The notes beneath the pieces were generated by a model. The model saw only the letters and a list, made by a program, of their open reading frames with translations. It searched no databases and was not told the DNA's origin. A stretch of 29,616 nt of DNA from an uncultured Bacilli bacterium (GTDB taxonomy: Bacteria; Bacillota_I; Bacilli_A; RF39; UBA660), in NCBI GenBank assembly GCA_947631135.1, contig CANRKE010000006.1, positions 1 through 29,616 on the forward strand. Direction: 5' to 3'. Shown here piece by piece: positions 1 through 8,233 of this stretch (position 1 is its first letter; each line of letters starts with the position of its first letter). The position numbers were made by a program, and so were the translations under genes.

Positions 1-48
1 TATTGCATAGTTGCTCATCAATGCATAATAATAATTTTATTATACTCT

Positions 49-80
49 AAAAAAGCCACCTGTGCAAATAGTGATTTTTT
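49..80 (-). terminator. Probable terminator of the SleC-like gene
   Basis: Read on the minus strand, an A-run and UCAC just after the stop codon can pair with GUGG(C) and a U-run further on (plus-strand arms about 71-80 and 49-59, loop about 60-70). The stem is A/U-rich with one bulge, so the call rests on position and the U-run. Confidence 0.4.
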
Positions 81-86
81 TTTTAA

Positions 87-1307
87 TTAATTATATACAC
101 TCTTAGTAAGATCACTAACAGCAGATAATATGTAAGATATTCTATACCAAGTCTGATAATTTACTTCACCATTATCATCTAAGTTAAAAACATCTTGAAA
201 AGTCTTAACAGCATTTACTGTTTCATCATCAAATCTACCTGATGGATTTTTAATAATAGGAATACCAGGATAACTACCCCTAATATAATTAAGTGAATTT
301 TGAAGCATATATACATCTACACCACAATCACCTTTTTTTAATTTTCTAGAAAATGAATATGGGTACGAACTAACAACTTCAGCTTCATAAATATTAACAC
401 TATTACCATAATAATATTTTAATATTTCTAATGCACTATATCCTTTTTCACCTAAATCTTTAGAACCCCATTGACTTAAATAACCATCTAAATTAGTATT
501 ACTTTTATAATGAGCTAATAATGGTTCTAATCTTATACCATATCTAATATATTCTCTAAATATCTCATCTACAATATCAGAAATAGGTTCGAAGATAGTT
601 CCACCTCTAGTATATTTTTGATCATAATTAGTAGTTGATGTTATAGTAAAATTATAACCTCTACTAGCATACCATTCTGTATATATTCTATTTAGAGTAA
701 ATGAAATAATAGCTATTATATTAGCTTTAATTGTTTCATAAGGCCAAGTGGGATATATTTCACTTGATGCAACATTTTTAATATAATCTAAAAATGGTAC
801 AGTATAGTTAGTTGCATTATTATCACTAGGAATACCATCATGAACAATAATATTTTTTGGTATAACAACACTTCTAAGCACAATTGGTGCGATTTTATTT
901 TCATCACTATTTGAATTATTTTCAAAATATGGAGGATATTCTCCCCATAAAGTATTAGGAGTAATATCAATAGTTTCATCATTTTGATTTTCATCAATAG
1001 AAGTCATGTAAATATCTTGAATAGAAGTTATACCTTCAAATATTTGTACATCTTCAATTCTAGTATTAGTAAGACCAAGTGCAGATACTAAAACATCATA
1101 TGTTTCATATGGTCTAGTATTATATTGTTCTACATCAGATAAATCTTTACTAACAGTATCTAATGTAATTATCTCAGTTTTACCATCTTCATTAGTAGTA
1201 GTAGAAATAATTTCATATCCATCTTTAAGTATAGTAACACTTGCCCCACTAACAGGCATAGCTACACTACCACTATATACATTAATTATTAAGTAACCTT
1301 CTTTCAT
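87..1307 (-). CDS. SleC/SpoIID-like spore-cortex-type peptidoglycan hydrolase with PG-binding domain
   Basis: This 406-residue protein matches the layout of clostridial SleC-type cortex-lytic proteins. The N-terminus is a carboxypeptidase-regulatory-like beta domain (about residues 1-105, GYLIINVYSG, PVSGASVTI). The middle is SpoIID/lytic-transglycosylase-like (about 140-310), with VVIPKNIIVHDG, VPFLDYIKNVASSEIYPTWP, FTLNRIYTEWY and QWGSKDLGEKGYSALEILKYYYG. The C-terminus is a peptidoglycan-binding domain (about 320-395: KKGDCGVDVYMLQNSLN, GRFDDETVNAVKTFQ). No signal peptide is seen, which is normal for proteins made in a developing spore. The start is fixed by AGAGGTGG about 6 bases upstream on the minus strand. 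It is divergent from the capA-like gene. Known SleC degrades spore cortex during germination; that role here is inferred. Confidence 0.8.
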   Translation of the reverse strand: MKEGYLIINVYSGSVAMPVSGASVTILKDGYEIISTTTNEDGKTEIITLDTVSKDLSDVEQYNTRPYETYDVLVSALGLTNTRIEDVQIFEGITSIQDIYMTSIDENQNDETIDITPNTLWGEYPPYFENNSNSDENKIAPIVLRSVVIPKNIIVHDGIPSDNNATNYTVPFLDYIKNVASSEIYPTWPYETIKANIIAIISFTLNRIYTEWYASRGYNFTITSTTNYDQKYTRGGTIFEPISDIVDEIFREYIRYGIRLEPLLAHYKSNTNLDGYLSQWGSKDLGEKGYSALEILKYYYGNSVNIYEAEVVSSYPYSFSRKLKKGDCGVDVYMLQNSLNYIRGSYPGIPIIKNPSGRFDDETVNAVKTFQDVFNLDDNGEVNYQTWYRISYILSAVSDLTKSVYN

Positions 1308-1411
1308 AATCCACCTCTATATATTATATAAAATTAGTTATAAAAAAATGTATATATATTGTATAAAATAATTAATTATGTTAATATTTAATTATAATGT
1401 AGGTGATTTAA

Positions 1412-2590
1412 TTGAGAAGTATTGTGAAGTATTTTGTACTAACTATTTTAGTATTAGGATTATCATTTTTATCATATTATGGAATAAAGAAATATATATT
1501 AAAAGATAATAATAAGAAAATAGAAGAAAAAAAAGAAATTAAAAAAGAAAAGAAAGAAGAAATATATCCAAAGATAAGTAGAGCAAATATGATTATGACT
1601 GGTGATGCCTTACTTCATACATCAGTATATAAAAGTGTACAAAAAGATGATAACACTTATGATTTCACACCACAAATGGAGTATATAGAACCTATAATTA
1701 AAAATTATGATATAGCTTTTTATAATCAAGAAACAATAATAGGTGGTAAAGATTTAGGAATAAGTAACTATCCATTATTTAATTCACCTGATGAAATAGG
1801 GGATTGCATGGTTGATATTGGATTTAATATGGTAAATTTAGCATCTAATCATAGTTTAGATAAGGGTGAGAAGGGTGCGTTATACTCAATAAATTTCTGG
1901 AACGAAAAAGAAGATGTACTAACTGCAGGAGCATATCTTAGTGAAGATGATAGAACAACACCTAGAATAAAAGAAGTAAATGGAATTAAATATACATTAT
2001 TATCATATACAACTAGTACCAATGGAATAAATTATCCAGAAGGGAAAACATATTATGCTGTACCATATTCAGATGAAACAGCAAAAGAAGATATAGAAAG
2101 AGTAAAAGATCAAGTAGATGTAATATTTGTATCTATGCATTGGGGAGTTGAATATTCTCAATCACCTAGTCAAGAACAAAAAAGAGTCGCAAATTATTTA
2201 AGTGAGTTAGGTGTAAACGTAATAATTGGAACACACCCTCACGTATTACAACCTATAGAATATATAGGGGACACATTAGTTGTATATTCTCTTGGTAATT
2301 TTATATCAGGACAAATTGGAATAGATAAATTAACAGGTGCTTTAGTATCGTTAGATATAACAAAAAGTGTTGATAAAGATGGTACTAAGACAATTAAAAT
2401 ATCTAATGTAGGTGCAGAATTAATATACACATATTATAAGAAGACAACCCCATATTGGTCAGACTTTAAAGTTATTCCATATGGACAATTAAATGATGAA
2501 TTATTGCCTAACTATAAAAGTTATTATGAAAAATATTCAAATATATTAAAACAAAATGATAATAGTATACAAGTAAAAAGTATAGAATAA
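1412..2590 (+). CDS. CapA-family (PGA_cap) membrane-anchored putative metallophosphoesterase
   Basis: A 392-residue protein beginning with TTG, supported by AGGTG at 1401-1405. Residues about 5-27 form one transmembrane segment, followed by a Lys/Glu-rich linker and then a calcineurin-like CapA domain facing outward. Visible family motifs are MIMTGDALLH (about residue 60), NLASNHSLDKG, FVSMHWGVEY, GTHPHVLQPIE and YSLGNFISGQ. Family members act in poly-gamma-glutamate capsule synthesis, but most CapA-like proteins in Bacillota lack the other cap genes and have unknown substrates. None of capB, capC or capE is nearby, so a capsule role is not supported. It is followed by the independent hisS promoter, so it is probably monocistronic. 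Confidence 0.85.
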   Translation: MRSIVKYFVLTILVLGLSFLSYYGIKKYILKDNNKKIEEKKEIKKEKKEEIYPKISRANMIMTGDALLHTSVYKSVQKDDNTYDFTPQMEYIEPIIKNYDIAFYNQETIIGGKDLGISNYPLFNSPDEIGDCMVDIGFNMVNLASNHSLDKGEKGALYSINFWNEKEDVLTAGAYLSEDDRTTPRIKEVNGIKYTLLSYTTSTNGINYPEGKTYYAVPYSDETAKEDIERVKDQVDVIFVSMHWGVEYSQSPSQEQKRVANYLSELGVNVIIGTHPHVLQPIEYIGDTLVVYSLGNFISGQIGIDKLTGALVSLDITKSVDKDGTKTIKISNVGAELIYTYYKKTTPYWSDFKVIPYGQLNDELLPNYKSYYEKYSNILKQNDNSIQVKSIE

Positions 2591-2616
2591 ATTATTCAAA
2601 CAAATGTTTAATTTTA

Positions 2617-2645
2617 TTGACTAAAGAAAAATCAAGTGATATAAT
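2617..2645 (+). promoter_or_regulatory. Strong promoter of the hisS-aspS operon
   Basis: TTGACT at 2617-2622 and TATAAT at 2640-2645 are separated by 17 bases, and TG at 2637-2638 makes an extended -10. The TTG of the -35 box also opens the longest hisS frame, so that 20-codon extension is an artefact. No T-box leader fits in the remaining 30 or so bases before the gene. Confidence 0.85.
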
Positions 2646-2676
2646 TAATCTACATTTTTATAAAGGAGGTTTACTT

Positions 2677-3975
2677 ATGATTACAAAGCCAAAAGGTTGT
2701 TTAGATATATATGGTGATGAAGCAAAAAAATGGCAATATGTAAATAGTGTTATTGATGATTTAATGGTAAGATATAATTACTCATATATTAGAACTCCAA
2801 TATTTGAAAATACTAATTTATTTCATAGAGGAGTAGGAGAAGATACTGATATAATAAAAAAAGAAACATATGATTTTAAAGATAAAGGAGATAGAGCTCT
2901 TACACTTAGGCCTGAGGGAACAGCAGGAATAGTAAGAAGTTACATAGAAAATAAGATGTATGGTAACAATTTACCTGTAAAATTATATTATAATGGAACA
3001 ATGTATAGATATGAAAGACCACAAGCATTAAGAGATAGAGAACTTACACAATTTGGTTGTGAAGTAATAGGTAGTAATGATGAAATAGTCGATGCAGAAG
3101 TAATATCTATACCAGTAAATTTATTTAAAACTTTAGGACTTAAAAATATATTAGTTAAAATAAATTCTATTGGTGATACAATTTCAAGAAATAATTATAA
3201 AGAAGCATTAGTTAAATATTTTAGTAAACATAAAGATAAATTATGTAGTGATTGTTTAAGAAGATTAGAAACTAATCCACTTAGAATATTAGATTGTAAA
3301 GTAGATAGAGATTCTGAAATATTTGCAAATGCTCCAAAAATATCTGATTATTTAAATGAAGAATCTAAAAAAAGATTTGAGGTAGTACAAACTTATTTAG
3401 AAGCTATGAATATAGATTATGAAATAGATGAAAAATTAGTAAGAGGACTTGATTATTATAATCATATAGTATTTGAAATAGAAGCTAAAGTTAAAGATTT
3501 TGGAAGTAATAATGTTCTTGCAGGTGGTGGAAGATATAACGGTTTAGTTAAAAATTTAGGTGGACCAGATGATGATGGTGTCGGATTTGCAATTGGTATG
3601 GGTAGACTTATGGCTGCATTAGAAAGTGAAAATATTACTTTGCCTATAAATGATTCTATTGATGTATTTGTAATGTATGTAAACGATGAAGAAAAGCAAG
3701 TTGCATCAGGTTTAGTACAGGATATTAGAATGAAAGGTTATATTGTAGATACTGATTATAATGGTAGAAGTTTAAAATCTCAGTTTAAACAAGCAGATAG
3801 ACTTAAAAGTAAAATATTGATAATACTTAATAGTGACGAATTAAAAAAAGGTCTTATTAAAGTTAAAAATAATCAAACAAAGAAAGAGGAGTTAATAAAT
3901 ATAAATTATTTAGAGTATTATATTGAAGAAGTTATGACAACTTATGATATAGATAATAATGATTTGGGGGAATAG
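2677..3975 (+). CDS. hisS: Histidyl-tRNA synthetase
   Basis: A class II synthetase of 432 residues that charges tRNA-His. The start is ATG 2677 (MITKPKGC), placed by AAAGGAGG at 2662-2669. The upstream in-frame TTG at 2617 lies in the promoter. Motif 2 is visible in YNGTMYRYERPQ with the following RELTQFGCE. The two histidine-specific signatures are LVRGLDYYNHIVFE and LAGGGRYNGLV, and motif 3 is GVGFAIGMGRLM. The last 100 or so residues form the usual anticodon-binding domain. Length is normal for bacteria. It is first in an operon with an unknown ORF and aspS; hisS next to aspS is a common Bacillota arrangement, though the intervening gene is not. Confidence 0.97.
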   Translation: MITKPKGCLDIYGDEAKKWQYVNSVIDDLMVRYNYSYIRTPIFENTNLFHRGVGEDTDIIKKETYDFKDKGDRALTLRPEGTAGIVRSYIENKMYGNNLPVKLYYNGTMYRYERPQALRDRELTQFGCEVIGSNDEIVDAEVISIPVNLFKTLGLKNILVKINSIGDTISRNNYKEALVKYFSKHKDKLCSDCLRRLETNPLRILDCKVDRDSEIFANAPKISDYLNEESKKRFEVVQTYLEAMNIDYEIDEKLVRGLDYYNHIVFEIEAKVKDFGSNNVLAGGGRYNGLVKNLGGPDDDGVGFAIGMGRLMAALESENITLPINDSIDVFVMYVNDEEKQVASGLVQDIRMKGYIVDTDYNGRSLKSQFKQADRLKSKILIILNSDELKKGLIKVKNNQTKKEELININYLEYYIEEVMTTYDIDNNDLGE

Positions 3976-3977
3976 TT

Positions 3978-4625
3978 ATGGAAGAAAAAATAAATTTTAA
4001 TGAATTGGTAAATCTATGTAAAGATGATATGATTAAATATAATGAATATATGGATTATTTAAAAAGTGTTCTTAAGAATACTATTAAAAATATAAGAGAA
4101 ATAAATATAGCTAAAATACAAAACTATATTGTAATGGTTATAGAATATATATATGATAATAAAATTTGTTTTTTAGAAACTAAGAGAGAAATTAAAAATA
4201 ATAAAAAATCAATATACAACAATGATAAATATAATTTTGGTGATCCATACTTTAATATACATTGTAATATTTTTAGCGATATAGAAAGATTTATAGAAGA
4301 TAATGAATTTATGAATGGACATAAAATAATAGAAAAGTATAGAGATGGAGAATGCATAATTGATATTTTGCCTAGTATGATTTCATTATATTATAAAAAA
4401 GATTCAGAAAAGCTACTAAGTTTATCATACAGAAATAGTCATTCTAAAAAATATAATAACGAAGATCAAAAAATAATTGATAGTTTAAATACATATTCAT
4501 TACATGTAAAAGAAAATATTTTAGATTTTGAAATAAATGAATTATTGAATGCAAAAATAATTGATAAGGATGAATTACCAAGTTATATATGTGAAAAAAA
4601 TAAACAATTAAAGAAGATAAAATAA
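3978..4625 (+). CDS. Uncharacterised helical protein between hisS and aspS
   Basis: A 215-residue protein that I do not recognise. ATG 3978 follows a G-run (3966-3970) and starts 2 bases after the hisS stop; aspS begins 12 bases after its end, so the three are co-transcribed. It is Lys/Asn/Ile-rich and mostly predicted helical with no signal peptide or membrane segment, so it is probably cytoplasmic. A middle stretch (about residues 90-165) with NFGDPYFNIHCNIF, GECIIDILPSMISLYYKK and LLSLSYRNSH looks like an alpha/beta sensor-type fold, but no catalytic motif is evident. Codon use resembles its neighbours. Its position suggests a link to translation or just operon drift; no function is assigned. 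Confidence 0.75.
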   Translation: MEEKINFNELVNLCKDDMIKYNEYMDYLKSVLKNTIKNIREINIAKIQNYIVMVIEYIYDNKICFLETKREIKNNKKSIYNNDKYNFGDPYFNIHCNIFSDIERFIEDNEFMNGHKIIEKYRDGECIIDILPSMISLYYKKDSEKLLSLSYRNSHSKKYNNEDQKIIDSLNTYSLHVKENILDFEINELLNAKIIDKDELPSYICEKNKQLKKIK

Positions 4626-4637
4626 GGTTGTGATTTA

Positions 4638-6368
4638 ATGAAAAAACTAAGAAATACTGATGTAAATATTGATAAATTAGATACTGTAGTAACACTCTAT
4701 GGTTGGGTTTTAAGAAAACGTGATTTAGGTGGGGTAATATTTATAGATTTAAAAGATATATCAGGTGTTATTCAATTAGTTATTTCACCTGAAAATAAAA
4801 ACTATGAAAAAGCTTGTACAATAAAGACAGATTATGTACTAAAAACAAGTGGTAAAGTAGTTAAAAGAAGTAATCCAAATAAAAATCTTAAAACAGGAGA
4901 TATAGAAATAGAAGTAGAAGATTTAGAAATACTTAATGTTGCTGAAAATCCAATAATAGATGAAAATAGTTTGGAAGAAACTAAATTAAAATATAGATAT
5001 GTAGATCTAAGAAGAAGTGAACTACAAAATAATTTTATAGTTAGACATAAAATTACTAAATCAGTAAGAGAATACTTAGATAGTTTAGGATTTATTGATA
5101 TTGAAACACCTATGCTTACTAAATCTACACCTGAGGGTGCTCGTGATTATATAGTGCCATCACGTGTAAATAAAGGATGTTTTTATGCACTTCCTCAATC
5201 TCCACAAATATTTAAACAATTACTTATGGTGGCAGGTTTCGAGAAATACTATCAAATTGCAAAATGTTTTAGAGATGAAGATTTAAGAGCAGATAGACAA
5301 CCAGAATTTACACAAATAGACTTAGAAATGAGTTTTGTTAGTGAAAATGATGTTATGGATATAACTGAAAATCTACTTAAAAAAGTATTTAAAGATGTTA
5401 AAGATATTGATATTCAATTACCACTTACAAAGATGAAGTATGATGATGCGATTGATATTTATGGAACTGATAAACCAGATTTAAGATTCGAAATGAAGAT
5501 TAATGATATATCTAATATATTTGAAAGTACTGAATTTGAATTATTTAAAAATATATTAGATGATAATGGAATAATAAATTGTATAGTAGCAAAGGATAGT
5601 GCAGATAAATTTTCTAGAAAAGATATTGATAAATTAGGAGAATTTGTTAAAACTTATCAAGCAAAATCTATTTTTTGGCTTAAATATAATAATGAATTTA
5701 ATGGTGGTATTACAAATAAATTATCAGAAAGTGAACTATCTAAATTAAAAAATGAATTAAACATATCTGATAATGATATGATCTTAATAATTGCTGGAAA
5801 TAAAAAAGTAGTAAAAACAAGTTTAGGTGCACTTAGATGTAATATAGCAAATAAGTTAGGATTAATAAAAAAAGGTGAATATAAATTACTTTGGATTACA
5901 GATTTTCCAGTATTTGAATGGTCAGATGAAGAAAATAGATACCAAGCTTGCCATCATCCATTTACAGCCCCTAAAGATGAATCTATAAAATACTTACTTA
6001 CAGATAAAGATAAGTGTTATGCTAAAGCATATGATATTGTAATAAATGGATATGAAGCTGGTGGTGGTTCAATAAGAATTCATGATAGTAAATTACAAGA
6101 ATTAATGTTTGAATCATTAGGCTTTACTAAAGAAAAAGCATTAGAAAAATTTGGATTTTTGATAGAAGCATTCAAACATGGTACACCTCCACATGGTGGT
6201 TTAGCACTTGGTCTTGATAGACTTACTATGCTAATGCTTGAAACTGATAACATAAAAGATGTAATTGCTTTTCCTAAAACTACATCTGCATCATGTCTTA
6301 TGACAGATGCACCAAATACAGTAGATGATAAAGCTTTAGAAGAATTGCATATTAAAAACGTAATATAA
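4638..6368 (+). CDS. aspS: Aspartyl-tRNA synthetase (bacterial type)
   Basis: A 576-residue class IIb synthetase that charges tRNA-Asp. The N-terminal OB-fold anticodon-binding domain carries YGWVLRKRDLGGVIFIDL (about residues 20-38). The catalytic core has IETPMLTKSTPEGARDYIVPSR, motif 2 (FRDEDLRADRQPEFTQID) and motif 3 (GGLALGLDRLTMLM near residue 535). The roughly 120-residue GAD insert typical of bacterial AspRS lies between motifs 2 and 3 (about 270-405). Length is typical (580-590). ATG 4638 follows the GGTTGTG region 12 bases after the preceding ORF. Whether it is discriminating or also charges tRNA-Asn cannot be read from this window. Confidence 0.97.
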   Translation: MKKLRNTDVNIDKLDTVVTLYGWVLRKRDLGGVIFIDLKDISGVIQLVISPENKNYEKACTIKTDYVLKTSGKVVKRSNPNKNLKTGDIEIEVEDLEILNVAENPIIDENSLEETKLKYRYVDLRRSELQNNFIVRHKITKSVREYLDSLGFIDIETPMLTKSTPEGARDYIVPSRVNKGCFYALPQSPQIFKQLLMVAGFEKYYQIAKCFRDEDLRADRQPEFTQIDLEMSFVSENDVMDITENLLKKVFKDVKDIDIQLPLTKMKYDDAIDIYGTDKPDLRFEMKINDISNIFESTEFELFKNILDDNGIINCIVAKDSADKFSRKDIDKLGEFVKTYQAKSIFWLKYNNEFNGGITNKLSESELSKLKNELNISDNDMILIIAGNKKVVKTSLGALRCNIANKLGLIKKGEYKLLWITDFPVFEWSDEENRYQACHHPFTAPKDESIKYLLTDKDKCYAKAYDIVINGYEAGGGSIRIHDSKLQELMFESLGFTKEKALEKFGFLIEAFKHGTPPHGGLALGLDRLTMLMLETDNIKDVIAFPKTTSASCLMTDAPNTVDDKALEELHIKNVI

Positions 6369-6375
6369 TTATATT

Positions 6376-6678
6376 ATGGAAATAAGTAAAATTAAAAAGG
6401 CTTTAGTAGAGCAAAAAAATATGAATTTGTCTGGTAATCTATATCATAAAACTCAATTAGATTTTACATATAATACTAATTATATCGAAGGTTCAACAAT
6501 AACACCTGATGAAACAGCAAGCATTTATGATACAGGAACAATTTTAACAAGTAGTGATAAAGTTATAGTATTAAAAGATGCCACGGAAACAAAAAATCAT
6601 TTCACTTTATTTAAATATATGCTGGATACTATCGATTGTAAGCTTTCTGAAATATTAAAAAATCTTTTTACGGTATAA
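6376..6678 (+). pseudogene. Truncated Fic-family protein, N-terminal remnant
   Basis: Only the first 100 residues of a Fic (AMPylase) family protein remain. The N-terminal helix and beta region match: LYHKTQLDFTYNTNYIEGS, TITPDETASIYDTGTI, and ETKNHFTLFKYMLDTID. Full-length relatives are about 200-350 residues and carry the catalytic HPFxxGNGR motif, which is absent here and in the sequence up to the next gene. The inhibitory-helix motif (S/T)xxxE(G/N) is present as T34...E38-G39, so the regulatory part survives without the catalytic part. There is no clear Shine-Dalgarno sequence in the 7 bases after aspS. Most likely a decaying gene carried by aspS readthrough; a functional short protein cannot be excluded. 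Confidence 0.7.
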
Positions 6679-6702
6679 TGTTATAAAAGTGTGGTGAATT
6701 TT

Positions 6703-7398
6703 ATGATTTATATAACCGGTGATACTCATAGAGATTTTACAAGAATATTATTTTTAACTTATCAAAATAAAACTACTATTGATGATATTATAATTATATT
6801 AGGTGATGCCGGAATAAATTTTTATGATAAAGCAACAGATGACACTTTAAAAAAACAATTATCACAAGAACCAATTACATTTTTTTGCATTCATGGTAAT
6901 CACGAAAAAAGGCCTCAAACAATTAACACATATAAAGAAAAGCAATTTAAAGGTGGAACTGTTTATTATGAAGAAGAATACCCTAACTTATTATTTGCTA
7001 AAGATGGTGAAATCTATAACTTTAATAACAAAAAAGTTTTAGTTATTGGTGGTTCATATAGTGTTGATAAAGAATATAGGCAAGCACTTGGTTATGGTTG
7101 GTGGGAAGATGAACAACCTAGTAAAGAAATTAAAAATAGAATATTGAAAGCTATTAAAAAAAATAAAAATGAAGTTGATATAGTTTTATCACATACTTGT
7201 CCATATAAATATCTACCTTATGAAGTTTTTCTTCCAGGAATAGATCAATCAACTGTTGACCAAAGTACCGAAAAATTTTTAGATGATATAGAAAATACTT
7301 TAAATTATAAAAAGTGGTATTGTGGCCATTATCATACTGAAAAAATAGTTGATAAAATTGAGTTTATGTTTGAAAGTGTTAAAGAATTTGATAAATAA
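6703..7398 (+). CDS. Calcineurin-like metallophosphoesterase
   Basis: A 231-residue phosphoesterase with the complete metal-binding set in order: GDTHRD (residues 6-11), ILGDAGIN, CIHGNHEKRP, VLSHTCP and CGHYH near the C-terminus. The start is ATG 6703 (MIYITGDTH), because GTGGTG at 6691-6696 is its ribosome binding site; a frame opening at GTG 6691 would begin inside that site. No signal peptide, so it is cytosolic. The substrate cannot be predicted. It follows the fic remnant by 24 bases and seems part of the same accessory patch after aspS. This compact subfamily, with WYCGHYH at the end, is common in gut Bacillota and sometimes in phage-derived islands, which fits the degraded neighbour. 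Confidence 0.85.
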   Translation: MIYITGDTHRDFTRILFLTYQNKTTIDDIIIILGDAGINFYDKATDDTLKKQLSQEPITFFCIHGNHEKRPQTINTYKEKQFKGGTVYYEEEYPNLLFAKDGEIYNFNNKKVLVIGGSYSVDKEYRQALGYGWWEDEQPSKEIKNRILKAIKKNKNEVDIVLSHTCPYKYLPYEVFLPGIDQSTVDQSTEKFLDDIENTLNYKKWYCGHYHTEKIVDKIEFMFESVKEFDK

Positions 7399-7414
7399 AA
7401 AATTTATATTTTTA

Positions 7415-7442
7415 TTGAAAATTAAATTAAAATAAGTATAAT
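7415..7442 (+). promoter_or_regulatory. Promoter upstream of a non-coding leader or small RNA
   Basis: TTGAAA at 7415-7420, a 16-base spacer and a perfect TATAAT at 7437-7442. Predicted transcription starts near 7449, almost 200 bases before the LysM gene, leaving a long leader that contains a terminator-like hairpin at 7585-7613. Confidence 0.65.
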
Positions 7443-7448
7443 ATCACT

Positions 7449-7613
7449 TCACTTGAAAACGAATTGGTGCTAGTATCACACTAGCTAACTCTTTTTATAT
7501 ACTTTAGTACAAAATTGTCAAAAATAGTAAAAAAGTTCTCTGCAGAGTACAAAGTTGATTTATCGCAAAATGGAATTATACATAAAAATATTAGAAACTT
7601 CTAATATTTTTTT
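7449..7613 (+). ncRNA. Candidate small RNA or attenuator leader
   Basis: About 165 bases bounded by a good promoter and a hairpin followed by Ts. Inside are a 6-bp stem, GCTAGT-ATCAC-ACTAGC (7469-7485), followed by TAACTCTTTTT, and a CTCTGCAGAG palindrome near 7538-7547. I recognise no known riboswitch or RNA family. A short open frame (about 7495-7603) with plausible protein composition also crosses it, so it may instead be a decayed gene. The call is tentative. Confidence 0.3.
7585..7613 (+). terminator. Terminator-like hairpin before the LysM gene
   Basis: AAAATATTAG (7585-7594) pairs perfectly with CTAATATTTT (7601-7610) around the loop AAACTT, and Ts continue to 7613. It ends the transcript starting near 7449 or attenuates expression of the LysM gene 28 bases downstream. 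Confidence 0.6.
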
Positions 7614-7640
7614 CATATAATTAATTGGGAGATGATAATT

Positions 7641-8096
7641 ATGTATGAAATATATACAATAAAAGATGGTGATACAATAGATACAATCGCACAAGAATTT
7701 TCAACAACGCCAGATGTTATATTTAATCTAAATACGTTTAATCCATTAGCTAGATTAGAAGTTGGTAAAAATATAATTGTACCTGCTAAAAAATTAAAAA
7801 ATCTTAGATATTATAAAGTAAAAGATGGAGATAATTTATATGCAATTGCAAAGAAATATAATACAACACCAGAGGTAATATCAAAATTAAATGGACTTGA
7901 TGAGGGAGAATATATATATAAAGATCAAATATTATTAATACCATCTAGTGATATAGAAATATATATGACAGTTGAGGGTGATACATTAAATGAATTAGTT
8001 AGAAAACTAGATACTAATTTAAAGGATATATTAATGCAAAATGAAAAAATATATCTTTTACCAGATCAAATGATAATAAAAAAAAGTAATCGTTAA
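7641..8096 (+). CDS. Small protein with three LysM-type repeats
   Basis: A 151-residue protein made almost only of LysM modules, which bind N-acetylglucosamine-containing glycans in peptidoglycan. Module 1 (about residues 3-46) has YTIKDGDTIDTIAQEF and a GKNIIVP ending. Module 2 (about 51-97) has YYKVKDGDNLYAIAKKYNTTPEVI and ILLIP. Module 3 (about 102-147) is shorter and diverged (YMTVEGDTLNELVRKL). No signal peptide or hydrolase domain is present. ATG 7641 is preferred over ATG 7632, because GGGAGA at 7627-7632 then has normal spacing. Leaderless LysM proteins in spore formers include SafA-like coat proteins, made in the mother cell; with a SleC-like gene nearby, this is a reasonable but unproven guess. 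Confidence 0.85.
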   Translation: MYEIYTIKDGDTIDTIAQEFSTTPDVIFNLNTFNPLARLEVGKNIIVPAKKLKNLRYYKVKDGDNLYAIAKKYNTTPEVISKLNGLDEGEYIYKDQILLIPSSDIEIYMTVEGDTLNELVRKLDTNLKDILMQNEKIYLLPDQMIIKKSNR

Positions 8097-8123
8097 CTAT
8101 TGTTTATGCAATAGTTAATTTTA
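8093..8123 (+). terminator. Terminator of the LysM gene
   Basis: TTAACTATTG (8093-8102) and CAATAGTTAA (8109-8118) form a perfect 10-bp stem around the loop TTTATG, followed by TTTTA. The left arm includes the LysM stop codon. Confidence 0.75.
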
Positions 8124-8176
8124 TACAGTAAACTTTACACATATAGTAAAATATTATAAATAATTATATGTTAATG

Positions 8177-8205
8177 TCGAAAAAAATTTGATTTTATGAT
8201 ATAAT
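8177..8205 (+). promoter_or_regulatory. Promoter of the dockerin-cohesin operon
   Basis: An extended -10, TGATATAAT (8197-8205, hexamer 8200-8205), with a weak -35 TCGAAA at 8177-8182 and a 17-base spacer. It lies between the LysM terminator and the glucosaminidase gene. Confidence 0.65.
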
Positions 8206-8233
8206 TATTTATAGTTATGAAGGTGATGTGTTT

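Noticed and set aside
788..997. Minus-strand 69-residue frame within the SleC-like gene
   Set aside because: It overlaps a well-supported gene in another frame of the same strand and has composition typical of a shadow frame.
1412..2590. Poly-gamma-glutamate capsule locus
   Set aside because: Only the CapA-like gene is present; capB, capC and capE are absent from the neighbourhood.
2591..2676. T-box leader for hisS
   Set aside because: Only about 30 bases separate the predicted transcription start from the gene, with no specifier hairpin or T-box sequence.
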